From: Candidatus Roseilinea sp. NK_OTU-006
GTDB taxonomy: Bacteria; Chloroflexota; Anaerolineae; J036; Brachytrichaceae
Assembly: GCF_012931985.1 (NCBI RefSeq)
Contig: NZ_JAAFGM010000031.1
Span: forward strand, 1 to 36,136
Direction of reading: 5' to 3'
DNA length: 36,136 bases
The translations under genes were made by a program, and so were the position numbers. Positions 10,294 to 19,686 of this stretch are shown here, one piece after another. The notes beneath the pieces were generated by a model. It did no database searches and was not told where the DNA came from. It saw nothing but the letters and a program-made list of their open reading frames with translations. Positions within the stretch are counted from its first letter, which is position 1. Every line of letters begins with the position of its first letter.

Positions 10294-11709
10294 ATGGCTG
10301 AGGAAAAGACACAGGTTTCGGTGAACGAAGAGTACCTGGAGAAGTATGGTTTCTCCGAGCCTGAGAACTACGCGTTCAAGAGCCGCAAGGGCCTGGACGA
10401 ACAGATCGTCAAGGAGATTTCGTGGATGAAGGGTGAGCCGGAGTGGATGACGCGCTTCCGCCTGGCGGCCCTGGCGGCTTTCAACAGCAAACCGATGCCC
10501 AACTGGGGCGGTGAAGCGCTCAAAGAGATTGATTTCAACGACATCTACTACTACATCAAACCCACCGACCGACAGGCCAGTTCCTGGGATGAGCTGCCGA
10601 AGGAGATCAAGGACACCTATGACCGCTTGGGGATTCCCGAGGCGGAGAAGAAATATCTGGCCGGCGTGGGCGCGCAGTACGAGTCGGAGGTAATCTATCA
10701 CAACCTCGCCAAGGAGTTGGAGGCGCAAGGGGTGATCTTCCTCGACACCGACACCGGCCTGCGCGAGTATCCGGAGCTTTTCCGCCAGTACTTTGGCACC
10801 CTCGTCCCCTACACCGACAACAAGTTCGCAGCGTTGAACAGCGCGGTATGGTCGGGCGGTTCGTTCATCTATGTCCCGCCGGGCGTGAAGATCGAGATGC
10901 CGCTACAGGCTTACTTCCGCATCAACGCCAAGAACGTCGGCCAGTTCGAGCGTACGCTGATCATCGTAGATGAGGGCGCGCAGGTGCACTACGTCGAGGG
11001 CTGCACGGCCCCTGTGTACTCCAGCGATTCGCTGCACAGCGCTGTCGTGGAGATCATCGTCAAGAAAGGCGCGCGCTGCCGCTACACCACGATTCAGAAC
11101 TGGTCCACGAACGTTTACAACCTGGTCACCAAGCGCGCGGCGGCCTACGAAGGCGCGACGATGGAGTGGGTGGACGGCAACCTGGGCAGCAAACTGACCA
11201 TGAAGTATCCGGCCGTCTATTTGATGGAGCCGGGCGCGCACGGCGAAATTCTCTCGATTGCCTTTGCCGGGCGCGGGCAGCACCAGGACGCCGGCGGCAA
11301 AGTCGTGCATGCGGCGCCCAACACCACCAGCAAGATCGTCAGCAAGTCCATCAGCAAGGACGGCGGGCGCACCAGCTATCGCGGTTTGCTCAAGGTCTAT
11401 CGCGATGCAGCGCGCAGCCGCAGCAACGTCGTATGCGACGCGCTGCTGCTCGACGAGCACAGCCGCAGCGATACGTATCCCTACATCGAGGTGGATACCA
11501 ACAATGTGGTCATCGGCCACGAAGCGAGCGTGAGCAAGATCGGTGAAGAGCAGCTCTTCTACGCGATGAGTCGCGGCGTGAGCGAGGAAGACGCCAGCAC
11601 GATGGTCGTCTCCGGCTTTATCGAGCCGTTGGTGAAGGAGCTGCCGATGGAGTACGCCGTCGAGATGAATCGCTTGATCGCGTTGCAGATGGAGGGCACG
11701 ATCGGTTAA
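10294..11709 (+). CDS. sufB: SufB, scaffold subunit of the Suf complex
   Basis: The 471-residue protein matches SufB along its length: the N-terminal [20 protein letters not shown], the central beta-helix with [20 protein letters not shown], and a C-terminal [15 protein letters not shown]. Cys381, in [15 protein letters not shown], sits where E. coli SufB has the cluster-assembly cysteine (Cys405). SufB pairs with SufD and two SufC to build Fe-S clusters de novo. A GGAGG ribosome site lies before the ATG, 44 bases after the sufC stop. Only two bases separate its stop from the sufD start, so translation is probably coupled. Confidence 0.96.
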   Translation: MAEEKTQVSVNEEYLEKYGFSEPENYAFKSRKGLDEQIVKEISWMKGEPEWMTRFRLAALAAFNSKPMPNWGGEALKEIDFNDIYYYIKPTDRQASSWDELPKEIKDTYDRLGIPEAEKKYLAGVGAQYESEVIYHNLAKELEAQGVIFLDTDTGLREYPELFRQYFGTLVPYTDNKFAALNSAVWSGGSFIYVPPGVKIEMPLQAYFRINAKNVGQFERTLIIVDEGAQVHYVEGCTAPVYSSDSLHSAVVEIIVKKGARCRYTTIQNWSTNVYNLVTKRAAAYEGATMEWVDGNLGSKLTMKYPAVYLMEPGAHGEILSIAFAGRGQHQDAGGKVVHAAPNTTSKIVSKSISKDGGRTSYRGLLKVYRDAARSRSNVVCDALLLDEHSRSDTYPYIEVDTNNVVIGHEASVSKIGEEQLFYAMSRGVSEEDASTMVVSGFIEPLVKELPMEYAVEMNRLIALQMEGTIG

Positions 11710-11711
11710 CC

Positions 11712-12983
11712 ATGGCAGTCGCTCAACCTGTATTGAAACCGGCGCCGGTAGTCAGAGCCGGCGATCTGAACCGCGAGTTCGTCGAAGCGTACTCGGCGGC
11801 GCTGGGCGATCCGGCGTGGATGCTGGCGCGGCGTCTCGAAGCGCTGCGCGTGTTCCGCGACACGCCGGCGCCGAACCGGCACGACGAGCTTTGGCGTCGC
11901 GTGGATCTCAGCGCGTTCAAGCTAGACCTGATCCTATCCGGCATCACGCCGGCCAACACCATCCTCGATGTGAAGCGCTCGCGTTTGCCCGCCGGAATAT
12001 CGCAGCAAGGCGTGATCTTCACCAGCCTCGAAAGCGCGATCAAGAAGCACCCGCGCCTGCTCGATGAGTGGCTGATGACGCAGTGCGTCAAGCTCAACGA
12101 TGCCTTCTATGCTGCGTTGCACGGCGTCTTTGTGCGCCATGGCACGGTCTTGTATGTGCCGGCCGGCGTCCGCCTGGACAAACCGCTGCGCGTGACGACG
12201 CGCATGGCTGCCGATCAGCTCGCCGGCTTCAACCACACCTTGGTTGTGCTGGGCGAAGGCGCCAAAGCCACGTTGATCGAGGACTTCGCTTCGCCCACCG
12301 GTCCGCACCAAGCGATGTACAGCGGCGTGGTTGAGATCATGCTCGGCAACGGCGCCGAATTGGACTATGTCAGCATCCAGGACTGGGGGCGCAACGTGTA
12401 TAACTTCTCCACCGAGCGCGCCAAGGTGGGCGAGGAAGCGACATTACACTGGGTGATCGGCGGCCTCGGCAGCAAATTCACCAAGAGCCTGATCGAGGCC
12501 GATCTGGTCGGCCCGCGCGGCACCACATTGTTGAGCGGGGTGTACTTTGCCGACACTCGGCAGCAGTTGCACTACGACACGCAGCAGAACCACATTGCGG
12601 CGGCTTGCAAGAGCGACCTGCTCTACAAGGCCGCCTTGCGCGACGAGGCGCGCACGGTGTGGCGCGGCAACATTCGCGTCTTCCCAGGCGCTCAAAAGAC
12701 CGACGCGTATCAGGCCAACCGCAACTTGCAGCTCTCTGCGCGCAGCCGCGCCGATTCGATCCCCGGCCTGGAGATCGAGGCCGACGATGTGCGCTGCACC
12801 CATGGCAGCACCGTCGGCACCATCGAGGACGAGCCGATGTTCTATCTGCGCAGCCGCGGCGTCTCAGCGACCGAGGCGCGTCGGCTGATCGTCGAGGGCT
12901 TCTTCGCGCCGGTCATCGAGCGCATCCCCCTGGCGGAGACGCGCAACCGGCTGATCGAGGAGATCGGCAAGAAGATCGGCTGA
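11712..12983 (+). CDS. sufD: SufD, partner subunit of the Suf complex
   Basis: The 423-residue protein is a SufB paralogue of the SufBD family. The beta-helix core and the C-terminal DVRCTHGSTVGTIEDEPMFY segment are well preserved. His364 in that segment corresponds to the E. coli SufD histidine (His360) that helps hold the nascent cluster. N-terminal DPAWMLARRLEALRVF is the usual SufD helical start. The gene begins two bases after sufB and ends the operon at a terminator. A cysteine desulfurase (sufS) and sufU, often next in such operons, are not here, so sulfur must be supplied by genes elsewhere. Confidence 0.93.
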   Translation: MAVAQPVLKPAPVVRAGDLNREFVEAYSAALGDPAWMLARRLEALRVFRDTPAPNRHDELWRRVDLSAFKLDLILSGITPANTILDVKRSRLPAGISQQGVIFTSLESAIKKHPRLLDEWLMTQCVKLNDAFYAALHGVFVRHGTVLYVPAGVRLDKPLRVTTRMAADQLAGFNHTLVVLGEGAKATLIEDFASPTGPHQAMYSGVVEIMLGNGAELDYVSIQDWGRNVYNFSTERAKVGEEATLHWVIGGLGSKFTKSLIEADLVGPRGTTLLSGVYFADTRQQLHYDTQQNHIAAACKSDLLYKAALRDEARTVWRGNIRVFPGAQKTDAYQANRNLQLSARSRADSIPGLEIEADDVRCTHGSTVGTIEDEPMFYLRSRGVSATEARRLIVEGFFAPVIERIPLAETRNRLIEEIGKKIG

Positions 12984-13000
12984 TTGCTTCTTCCGCGTGC

Positions 13001-13034
13001 AACAAGCCGGGCCTGCACGGTCCGGCTTGTTTTA
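13001..13034. terminator. Bidirectional terminator between sufD and the epimerase gene
   Basis: AACAAGCCGG (13001-13010) pairs perfectly with CCGGCTTGTT (13022-13031) around an 11-base loop. TTTT follows on the plus strand. It lies between convergent genes and can serve both, although the minus-strand copy lacks a good T run. Confidence 0.8.
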
Positions 13035-13436
13035 CTCCGGCTTCTCGTATAGCTCCACCAGCACGCCGAACGCGCTGCGCGGATGAATAAAGGCGTAGGG
13101 CGTGCCGTCTTCGCGCCTGACGGGCTGCGGGTGGATCAGCTCGCAGCCATGGGCGACCAGCCGCGCCAGCGCAGACTCGAGGTTGGGCACGGCCAGGCAC
13201 ACATGATGCATGCCGGGACCGTGCTTGGCCATCCATTTGGCGATGCCGGTGTCGTCGCGCGTCGGCTGCACGAGTTCGATGCGGGATGTGCCGTCGCCAA
13301 GTGGCAGAAAGGCAATCCGCACCCCTTCTCGCTCCACGGCTTCGATCCCGTCCAGTTCCAGGCCGAGCGCATCGCGATAAAAGGTGAGTGCGGCGTCGAG
13401 GTCGGCGACAGCGATGGCGAGGTGATCAAGCTTCAT
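13032..13436 (-). CDS. mce: Methylmalonyl-CoA epimerase (VOC fold)
   Basis: The 134-residue protein has two vicinal-oxygen-chelate modules. It starts MKLDHLAIAVADLDAAL and contains GPGMHHVCLAVPNLESAL, placing metal-binding His residues near 5 and in the HH pair, with a Glu near the C terminus (LVELYEK). Methylmalonyl-CoA epimerase interconverts the (S) and (R) forms on the route between propionyl-CoA and succinyl-CoA. The ATG at 13436 is five bases after the glgC stop, so the two are probably cotranscribed, a pairing with no obvious metabolic logic. Another VOC enzyme of the glyoxalase type is possible but the pattern favours the epimerase. Confidence 0.86.
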   Translation of the reverse strand: MKLDHLAIAVADLDAALTFYRDALGLELDGIEAVEREGVRIAFLPLGDGTSRIELVQPTRDDTGIAKWMAKHGPGMHHVCLAVPNLESALARLVAHGCELIHPQPVRREDGTPYAFIHPRSAFGVLVELYEKPE

Positions 13437-13441
13437 ATGAA

Positions 13442-14707
13442 TTAATCGGTGGCTTCGACCATGAAGTTCTGGCCGCTGGGGAGAAAATCGCCGTTGAAGG
13501 CGTCGTCGTTCAAGTCGCTGCCCACCACAACGTTGCGCCCGATGCGAAATTCCGGTGGGATGATGGTATTTTTGCCGACGACGCTGATGCCGGTGCTGAG
13601 GTGCAGTTCGGCATTCTCGGTGTAGTCCGAACCGTAGCCCACACACGCCCCCCGTCCGACGACCACATTCTTGTCAATGATGCAGCGATCCACCATCGCG
13701 CCTGGTTCGATCACCGCATCCGTCATAATGATGGAATAGCGTACCACTGCGCCGCGCTTGACGCGCACGCCGGGCGAGAGCACAGAATACTCGACCGACC
13801 CCTCGATGACGCAGCCGTCGGTGATCAGCGAATGATTAACGGTAGCACCGGTGCGGATGTTGACCGGCGGGCGTTCCTCGGAGCGCGTGTGGATCACCCA
13901 TTGGCGGTCGAGCAGGTCAATCGGCGGCGTGTCGGCCAACAGGTCCATGTGCGCCTCCCAGTAGGACTGGATCGTCCCGACGTCCACCCAGTAATCGGTG
14001 TAAGGGAAGGCGAAGACGCGGTAGTTTTCGGTCACCATCTTCGGGAAGATGTCCTTGCCGAAGTCGTGCGTCGAGTCTGGATTTTTAGCGTCCTCGTGCA
14101 GCACCTTGACCAGCGTGTCGTAGTTGAACACGTAGATGCCCATCGAAGCCAGCGTGCCCTTGGGCTGCTTGGGTTTCTCCTCAAAGTAGGTGACGCGGTA
14201 GTTCGCATCCGTCTGCACGATGCCGAATCGGCCGGCCTCCTCAGGCGTCACCCGGAGCGTGGCCACGGTCACATCGGCGCGCTTCTCCTGGTGAAAGCCG
14301 ATCAGGATGCTGTAGTCCATCTTATAGACGTGATCGCCGGAGAGGATGAGCACATAGTCGGCGCGGGCGTTGCGCACGAAGTCCAGGTTTTGGTAGACCG
14401 CGTCGGCAGTGCCTTCGTACCAGTCGGAATCCAGGCGGCCCTGATATGGCTGCAGCATCCACACACCGCCGTTCAGCCGGTCCAGGTCCCACGGCGCGCC
14501 GTTGCGGATGTGATCTTGCAGTGAGCGCGGGCGATACTGCGTCACCACGCCTACGGTGTAGATGCCGCTGTTGACGCAGTTGGAGAGCGGAAAGTCAATG
14601 ATGCGGTATTTGCCCGCGAAAGGGACGGCGGGCTTTGCGCGTTTGTTTGCCAACACGCTCAGGCGACTGCCGCGCCCGCCGGCGAGGATCATGGCCAGGG
14701 TTCGCAT
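13442..14707 (-). CDS. glgC: Glucose-1-phosphate adenylyltransferase
   Basis: The 421-residue enzyme makes ADP-glucose from ATP and glucose-1-phosphate, the committed step of bacterial glycogen synthesis. The N-terminal nucleotidyltransferase domain has GGRGSRL at residues 10-16, then [19 protein letters not shown]. The catalytic region includes [11 protein letters not shown] and the sugar-phosphate-binding YWVDVGTI segment. The last 130 residues are a left-handed beta-helix with hexapeptide repeats. Length is normal. No other glycogen gene is adjacent, although an alpha-glucosidase lies elsewhere in the window. The ribosome site is weak. Confidence 0.95.
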   Translation of the reverse strand: MRTLAMILAGGRGSRLSVLANKRAKPAVPFAGKYRIIDFPLSNCVNSGIYTVGVVTQYRPRSLQDHIRNGAPWDLDRLNGGVWMLQPYQGRLDSDWYEGTADAVYQNLDFVRNARADYVLILSGDHVYKMDYSILIGFHQEKRADVTVATLRVTPEEAGRFGIVQTDANYRVTYFEEKPKQPKGTLASMGIYVFNYDTLVKVLHEDAKNPDSTHDFGKDIFPKMVTENYRVFAFPYTDYWVDVGTIQSYWEAHMDLLADTPPIDLLDRQWVIHTRSEERPPVNIRTGATVNHSLITDGCVIEGSVEYSVLSPGVRVKRGAVVRYSIIMTDAVIEPGAMVDRCIIDKNVVVGRGACVGYGSDYTENAELHLSTGISVVGKNTIIPPEFRIGRNVVVGSDLNDDAFNGDFLPSGQNFMVEATD

Positions 14708-14837
14708 GACGATGCTTTCACTTCAGGTGTTGAGTTGTGCCGGTGAGGCGAGGTGAGAAACGCGGCTTGGCGATGCGACGGCAAGGTGATGAGTTGCAAC
14801 CGAGATGTGGCGCGTGTCACGCTGCAAATTATATGCG

Positions 14838-14863
14838 CCCCGCGCTGGCCGATCAGCGCGGGG
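14838..14863 (-). terminator. GC-rich hairpin at the 3' end of dinG
   Basis: CCCCGCGCTG pairs with CAGCGCGGGG around a six-base loop, a perfect 10-bp stem overlapping the dinG stop codon on the minus strand. An AT-rich stretch (CATATAATTTG) follows rather than a T run, so terminator function is only likely. Confidence 0.5.
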
Positions 14864-17738
14864 CCAGCCAGTTGCGCGTGGCTTCGCTCAATTGGGCCAA
14901 TGGCGCGCGCATGATCGTCGGCCCGGGCAACGCATTCAAAAAGGCGGCGCCATAGCTCTTGGTCAACAGCCGCCGGTCGAACACCGCGACCACGCCGCGG
15001 TCGCTCTTCGAGCGGATCAGCCGGCCGAAGCCCTGTCGGAAGCGCAGCACCGTCTCCGGCACCGAGTATTCGTTGAACGCGTTAGCGAACGTCTCGCTGC
15101 GCGCCGCGAAGATCGGGTCGGTCGGCACCTCAAAAGGCAACTTGCAAATGGCCAACGCGCTCAGCTTCTCGCCCTGAATGTCTACGCCTTCCCAGAAGCT
15201 CTTGGTGCCCAGCATCACGGCGCGCTCGGCGGCGCGGAAGCTCTCGACCATGGCCCGGCGCGAGGCGCCGTTGCCTTGCTCGAGCACCAGGATGTCGTCG
15301 CGCATCAACGCCGGCGTGATGGCGCGCGACGTGGCGCGCAGCGCCGAGTAGCTGGTGAAAAGGGCGAGTCCACGTCCCTCTGAGGCGCGAAAGAACTCGA
15401 TCAAGCCGCGCTCCACGGCTTGCTGATAGCCTTCTTGGTTCGGCTCCGGGATGTCGGTGACGAGGTAGAGCAGCGTTGAGGACGAGTAGTCGAATGGCGA
15501 GTCGAGCGCCAGCGTTTCGGCGTCGGGCGCGCTGAGCCGATCCTTGATGTAGTCGAAGCTGGGCTGGCCGCTGTCATTGGCCGCGCTGGTGCGCAGCGTG
15601 GCCGAAGTGAGCACGACGGCGCGCTTCTGTTGCCATAGCTCACGTTGCATCAGCAGGCCGACGTGCAGCGGTGCGGCGTTCAGCGTCAGCCGCGCCTGGC
15701 CCGCAGCCTTGCGCGGCATTTCGAGGTCCACCCAATAAACGCGGTCGTCGCTCGGCTTGGCGAACATGCTGTTCAGTTGTTCACTCGCTTCGGTGATGAA
15801 GCGGATTGCGCCGTGCAACCGAGCGGCCAGCGCGTCGGCATCGGAGACGAGGGGCATCGCCTCCAGCAGCGCTTTGAGCAGGTTGTTGAGCTGTCTGGCC
15901 AGCGCATCCAAATCGCGCTGGAAGTTGCCGAAGGCAATCTCGACGCGCTCCCAGTTGCTCTGGTTGCGCAGCGCGCGCGTCAGGCGCACGCGTTGGACGT
16001 AGTCGGGCGCATCGCTGCTGATTTCATCGGCGATGAACTTGCCCAGCTCGTCGAAGAACGTGATGTTGCTCGCCCTGGCCGCGCTCACGGCTTGCATGGC
16101 CTGATCGCACAGGGTGTTGAGCGCGGCGCCTTGCTCGGGTGCGAACAAGTCGCGGATGTTGGCCGCGATCTCGGCGAGCAAGCCGCTGCCGCCGGCCTGG
16201 CGCGCCTTGGTCGCGCGGCCCAGGTCGTTCAGCGCTCTCTGGATCTCATCGCGGTCGAGGCGGTAGGTCAGCGAGTCGGTCGCGGCGGCCTCCAGGTGGT
16301 GCGCTTCGTCCACGATCAGGTAGTTGTATTCGGGCAGGGCGCGGTTCTCCACTGCGATGTCGGCCATGAGCAGGGCGTGGTTGACGATGACGATGTGCGC
16401 GCTTTCGGCCAGCCGGCGCGCTTGGTAGAAGAAGCAATCTGTCGCGCTGCACGTGTTGGCGTTGCAGATCGGGTTTTGTGCGGAGAGGTGCTGGAAGATG
16501 GCGCGTTCGGCAGGCGTCGGCATGAAGAGTTCATCGCTGTCGCCGGTCAGCGTATTGGGCAACCAGATCAGGATCTTGGCCAGCAGGCGCGCCTCGTCGG
16601 CGGTCTCCGGGCCGTTGCGGCGTAGATCGTCGAAACGTTTGGGGCAAAGGTAACGCCCCTTGCCCTTCATCACGGCGGCCCGGCCGGCTTTGCCAAGGAT
16701 GCGGATGACGGCCGGCACGTCCTTATCGGCCAGTTGCTCCTGCAGGTTAATGGTGTTGGTGCTAATGACGACGCGCTCGCCGTTCTGCATCGCCCACATC
16801 ATGGCGGGGATGAGGTAGGCCAGCGATTTGCCGGTGCCGGTGCCGGCCTCGATGAGCGCGACGCCGCCCTCGTTGAGGGTCTGCGCGACTTTGCGCAACA
16901 TCTCCATCTGTTGTGGGCGCATTTCATAGCCGGGAAACTGAGCCGCGAATGGGCCGTCGCTCGCCAGCGTCGCAGCCACGCGATCGACGTCCAGCGGCTG
17001 AATCTGCGCGTTTGGCTTGAGCGGCTGGGCCTGCAGTGCCTGCTGGCGGCGCAGGACGGCGGATGGGTCTTTTTGCTGTCGGCCGTCCGGCGTCGGCCGG
17101 CGCAACTGCGCGCCGATGCTGGCGCTGAACGCGCCGTGCGACTGCTCTGTCTGGACATCGCGCCAAAACTCGGCGAGCGCCCAACCGCTCCGGTTGGCGT
17201 GTGCGCTAATCTCGTTCACGATCTCGCGCGGCAACGCCACGGCGCGCTCGAAGATCCGCAGATAAAGCTGATGCGCCGTGCGCGCGTCGGCCATGGCCCG
17301 GTGAGACCTCGGCAGGCTGATGCCCAGCTCCCCTGCCAGCGCGCCGAGCGAGTAGCGCCCGGCGTGCGGCACCAGGATACCGGCCAGCTCGAACGTGTCC
17401 AGCGTGGTGCTCTTGGTGAAGGCTGGGGGCGTCTTCAGGCTTTTGAAGAAGCTCAGGTCGAACGCGATGTTGTGGCCGATGATGGGCGCATCGCCGATGA
17501 TCCGCTGCGCTTCGCGTAGGCCATCCCCCAGCGGAATGCCCTCGCGCTTCACCATGTCGTCGGTGATGCCGGTCAGCTCGGTGATCTTATGCGGGATCGG
17601 ACGCTGAGGGTCAATTAAGCTGCTCCATTCCTCAAGCACCTTTTCGCCGCAAAAGCGCACGATGCCGATCTCCAGGATGGCATCGCGTTCGGGGTCGAAG
17701 CCGGTGGTTTCGATGTCGAGTGAAACAAGCGTTCGCAT
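14853..17738 (-). CDS. dinG: DinG-type helicase with N-terminal DEDDh exonuclease
   Basis: The 961-residue protein joins two enzymes. Residues 1-180 are a DnaQ-like exonuclease with SLDIETTG (Asp8, Glu10), GHNIAFDLSFF and SHRAMADA. The rest is an XPD/DinG superfamily 2 helicase with Walker A EAGTGTGKS (297-305) and the DEAH box at 477-480. A cysteine in YLCPKRFD and three in PICNANTCSATDC form the expected iron-sulfur site between the helicase motifs. The exonuclease fusion is the form known in Firmicutes and related phyla. It is thought to act on damaged or R-loop-containing DNA. The ATG at 17738 has no ribosome site, but a TACAAT lies nine bases upstream. Confidence 0.93.
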   Translation of the reverse strand: MRTLVSLDIETTGFDPERDAILEIGIVRFCGEKVLEEWSSLIDPQRPIPHKITELTGITDDMVKREGIPLGDGLREAQRIIGDAPIIGHNIAFDLSFFKSLKTPPAFTKSTTLDTFELAGILVPHAGRYSLGALAGELGISLPRSHRAMADARTAHQLYLRIFERAVALPREIVNEISAHANRSGWALAEFWRDVQTEQSHGAFSASIGAQLRRPTPDGRQQKDPSAVLRRQQALQAQPLKPNAQIQPLDVDRVAATLASDGPFAAQFPGYEMRPQQMEMLRKVAQTLNEGGVALIEAGTGTGKSLAYLIPAMMWAMQNGERVVISTNTINLQEQLADKDVPAVIRILGKAGRAAVMKGKGRYLCPKRFDDLRRNGPETADEARLLAKILIWLPNTLTGDSDELFMPTPAERAIFQHLSAQNPICNANTCSATDCFFYQARRLAESAHIVIVNHALLMADIAVENRALPEYNYLIVDEAHHLEAAATDSLTYRLDRDEIQRALNDLGRATKARQAGGSGLLAEIAANIRDLFAPEQGAALNTLCDQAMQAVSAARASNITFFDELGKFIADEISSDAPDYVQRVRLTRALRNQSNWERVEIAFGNFQRDLDALARQLNNLLKALLEAMPLVSDADALAARLHGAIRFITEASEQLNSMFAKPSDDRVYWVDLEMPRKAAGQARLTLNAAPLHVGLLMQRELWQQKRAVVLTSATLRTSAANDSGQPSFDYIKDRLSAPDAETLALDSPFDYSSSTLLYLVTDIPEPNQEGYQQAVERGLIEFFRASEGRGLALFTSYSALRATSRAITPALMRDDILVLEQGNGASRRAMVESFRAAERAVMLGTKSFWEGVDIQGEKLSALAICKLPFEVPTDPIFAARSETFANAFNEYSVPETVLRFRQGFGRLIRSKSDRGVVAVFDRRLLTKSYGAAFLNALPGPTIMRAPLAQLSEATRNWLAPR

Positions 17739-17931
17739 GCGACGCTGATTGTAGTGGACTTAGGAGGAAGGCCACGTCGGTCTGTGTGGTAGCCACCCCG
17801 AGGTGCACGAGGTGATGGCGCGTCTGCCCGCCGGTATTGTATGCCCAACGCCGATGCGACGGGCCTGCGCAGCGCGCTCTGCTTCATTCGATGCAGCCGG
17901 GCGTCGCTCCCTGGCGCGGCGCGCGCAGCCT
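17739..17931. other. Spacer upstream of dinG with possible -10 element
   Basis: The 193 bases between the histidine phosphatase gene and dinG hold no supported gene. The minus-strand TACAAT at 17753-17748 ends nine bases before the dinG ATG and could drive a leaderless mRNA. Confidence 0.4.
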
Positions 17932-18705
17932 TTAAGGCGCCGTGTGATTCACGTTCATCACGACGATGTGCCGTTTGGCGCGCTTTTCGTCGTTGGCGAC
18001 CATCAGCGTGCTCACCGACGCCGGCGATACGGCCAGGCGTTGGAAGTAGTCGAACGGCATGCCCAGATAGTGGGCCAGGGCTGCTTTGATCACGTCGGCG
18101 TGGGCGACGACGGCGACGACCTGCGGCCGCTTTTTCGGCCTTTCCGATTGCGTGTTTTCAGCGGCAACCTGATCGCGGGGGGTGGCCTTGCCTGCGTCGC
18201 CCTTCGGCGAAGCCGGCGCCGGGTCGGTATGGGAAGCGGACGGCGTTGATGGCGTATCGAGAAGGTCCACATCGTCGTGTGCAGCGACGATCGCCTCTAG
18301 GGCATCTACGACGCGCCGCTGCATGTCCAGCATGGCTTCGCCGTGAGGGAATTTCGCCTGTGAGGGCGTCTCCACCACCACTTGCCACAGGGCCTTCGTA
18401 GCCTCGTCTTCGCCCAGTCGCTTGATCTCCTTGCCGGTGAAGTCGCCGGTGTCAGTGTCGGTCAGGTCGGTGCAGATGTGGATCGGCAAGCCGTGCGGCG
18501 CGGCGATGCGCCAAGCCGTTTCAATCGCGCGCTCCAGCGGACTGCTATATATCGCATCCAGCGGACGCGCGCGTAACATTTGGCCGAGCGCTTCGGCCTG
18601 TGTGCGCCCCTCGTCGTTCAGGTGAATGTTCGGCGTGCGGCCGGGCAGCCGGCCGGTCTTGACGAAGTCGTTTGTCGCGTGCCGAATAAGCAGGAGGATG
18701 GGCAT
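17932..18705 (-). CDS. Histidine phosphatase (phosphoglycerate mutase-like) with linker insertion
   Basis: The 257-residue protein belongs to the histidine phosphatase superfamily. LLLIRHATND at the N terminus carries the phospho-accepting His9 after Arg8. IYSSPLERAIETA supplies the second Arg, and the C-terminal second His is His202 in VVAHADVIKAAL. Between helix and core, residues about 147-194 form a Pro/Ala/Ser/Lys-rich stretch with no predicted structure, which most relatives lack. The substrate cannot be given; small phosphorylated metabolites or mutase activity are both possible. It starts three bases after the RNase Z gene, so the two are cotranscribed. Confidence 0.85.
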   Translation of the reverse strand: MPILLLIRHATNDFVKTGRLPGRTPNIHLNDEGRTQAEALGQMLRARPLDAIYSSPLERAIETAWRIAAPHGLPIHICTDLTDTDTGDFTGKEIKRLGEDEATKALWQVVVETPSQAKFPHGEAMLDMQRRVVDALEAIVAAHDDVDLLDTPSTPSASHTDPAPASPKGDAGKATPRDQVAAENTQSERPKKRPQVVAVVAHADVIKAALAHYLGMPFDYFQRLAVSPASVSTLMVANDEKRAKRHIVVMNVNHTAP

Positions 18706-18708
18706 GGC

Positions 18709-19626
18709 TCACTCCGCCTTGACCTTAAAGGTGTCGAAGTCCCGCGCGATGACCGTGTTGGGGAAGATGGCGCGCGCTTCGGCCTCCAGGTCGCGTTCGC
18801 GGTAACGGCCGGAGATATGGGTGAGGATGAGTTGCTTGACGTTGGCGTTGCGCGCCAACCGAGCGGCCAGGCCGACGGTGATGTGGCTGTTCTGGCGGGC
18901 GAGTGGGAGGTCGGCGTCCAAGTATGTCGCCTCGGTGACCAGCGCGTGCGCGTTACGCGCCACCTGCTCCAGGCCATTCGTCTCGCCAATGTCGCCGGTC
19001 ATCACCAGCTTGGCGCCCGGCTGAAGCTCGCCAAGCACGTCGTCCGGCCGGATGATGCGGCCATCGGCCAGCGTGATCGGGAGGCCTCGGACCAAGTCGC
19101 GGCGCTCCGGCCCCTGCGGCACGCCGAGCGCGGTGGCTTTGTCGTTCAGGAAAGGGCGGCGTGAGTGCTCCTGGAAGACAAAGCCAAAACAGTCCGGGCC
19201 GCGGTGCTGGACCGGGAAGGCCACCACATCGAAGTCCTCGCCCTCGAGAATGATGCCAGGTTTGATTTCGACGAGGTTGAGCTGGATGGGTGGCCGTGTG
19301 CCGCGGAACACGATGCGGTAGATCAGGTCTTCGATGCGGTCAAGCGCGCTTCGACCGCCGTAGATGGTCATGCGGTCGATCGTTTCCCACTGCCCCAAGG
19401 TGGAAAGGATGCCGGCCAGGCCAAGGATGTGATCTAGATGCGCATGTGTGATCAGGATGTTTTCCAGCCGGCGGAACCCCAGGCCGCTGCTGAGTAACTG
19501 GCGCTGTGTGCCCTCGCCGCAATCCACCATGAAGCGATACTCGTCATGCGCGACGATGACGGAGGAAAGGCCGCGTTTGGGCAGCGGCGCGGAGGCGGCA
19601 GTGCCGAGGAAGGTGATCTCAAACAT
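18709..19626 (-). CDS. rnz: Ribonuclease Z
   Basis: The 305-residue metallo-beta-lactamase-fold endonuclease cuts the 3' trailer from tRNA precursors. The zinc motif THAHLDH is at residues 60-66, preceded by VDCGEGTQRQL. GDIGET and the C-terminal LTHISGRY supply further ligands. The flexible-arm region around residues 150-190 is present, so this is the short RNase Z form of normal size. No clear ribosome site precedes the ATG. It follows rfbB by 60 bases and leads the two-gene unit with the histidine phosphatase. Confidence 0.93.
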   Translation of the reverse strand: MFEITFLGTAASAPLPKRGLSSVIVAHDEYRFMVDCGEGTQRQLLSSGLGFRRLENILITHAHLDHILGLAGILSTLGQWETIDRMTIYGGRSALDRIEDLIYRIVFRGTRPPIQLNLVEIKPGIILEGEDFDVVAFPVQHRGPDCFGFVFQEHSRRPFLNDKATALGVPQGPERRDLVRGLPITLADGRIIRPDDVLGELQPGAKLVMTGDIGETNGLEQVARNAHALVTEATYLDADLPLARQNSHITVGLAARLARNANVKQLILTHISGRYRERDLEAEARAIFPNTVIARDFDTFKVKAE

Positions 19627-19686
19627 GCCGGGAATGCAGAGCCGCGCGCAGCGTTGCGCTGCGATGTTTTTAATTCCGCTCTAAAG

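Noticed and set aside
14828-14833. TATAAT on the minus strand as a glgC promoter
   Set aside because: No -35 at a suitable distance, and it lies just after the dinG hairpin, so it may only be its AT-rich tail.
15645-16625. 326-residue plus-strand frame within dinG
   Set aside because: Antisense shadow caused by high GC; dinG motifs on the other strand are complete.
19647-19663. CGCAGCG-TTG-CGCTGCG hairpin with a T run on the plus strand
   Set aside because: Looks like a terminator for plus-strand transcription, but no plus-strand gene precedes it; on the minus strand the T run is on the wrong side.
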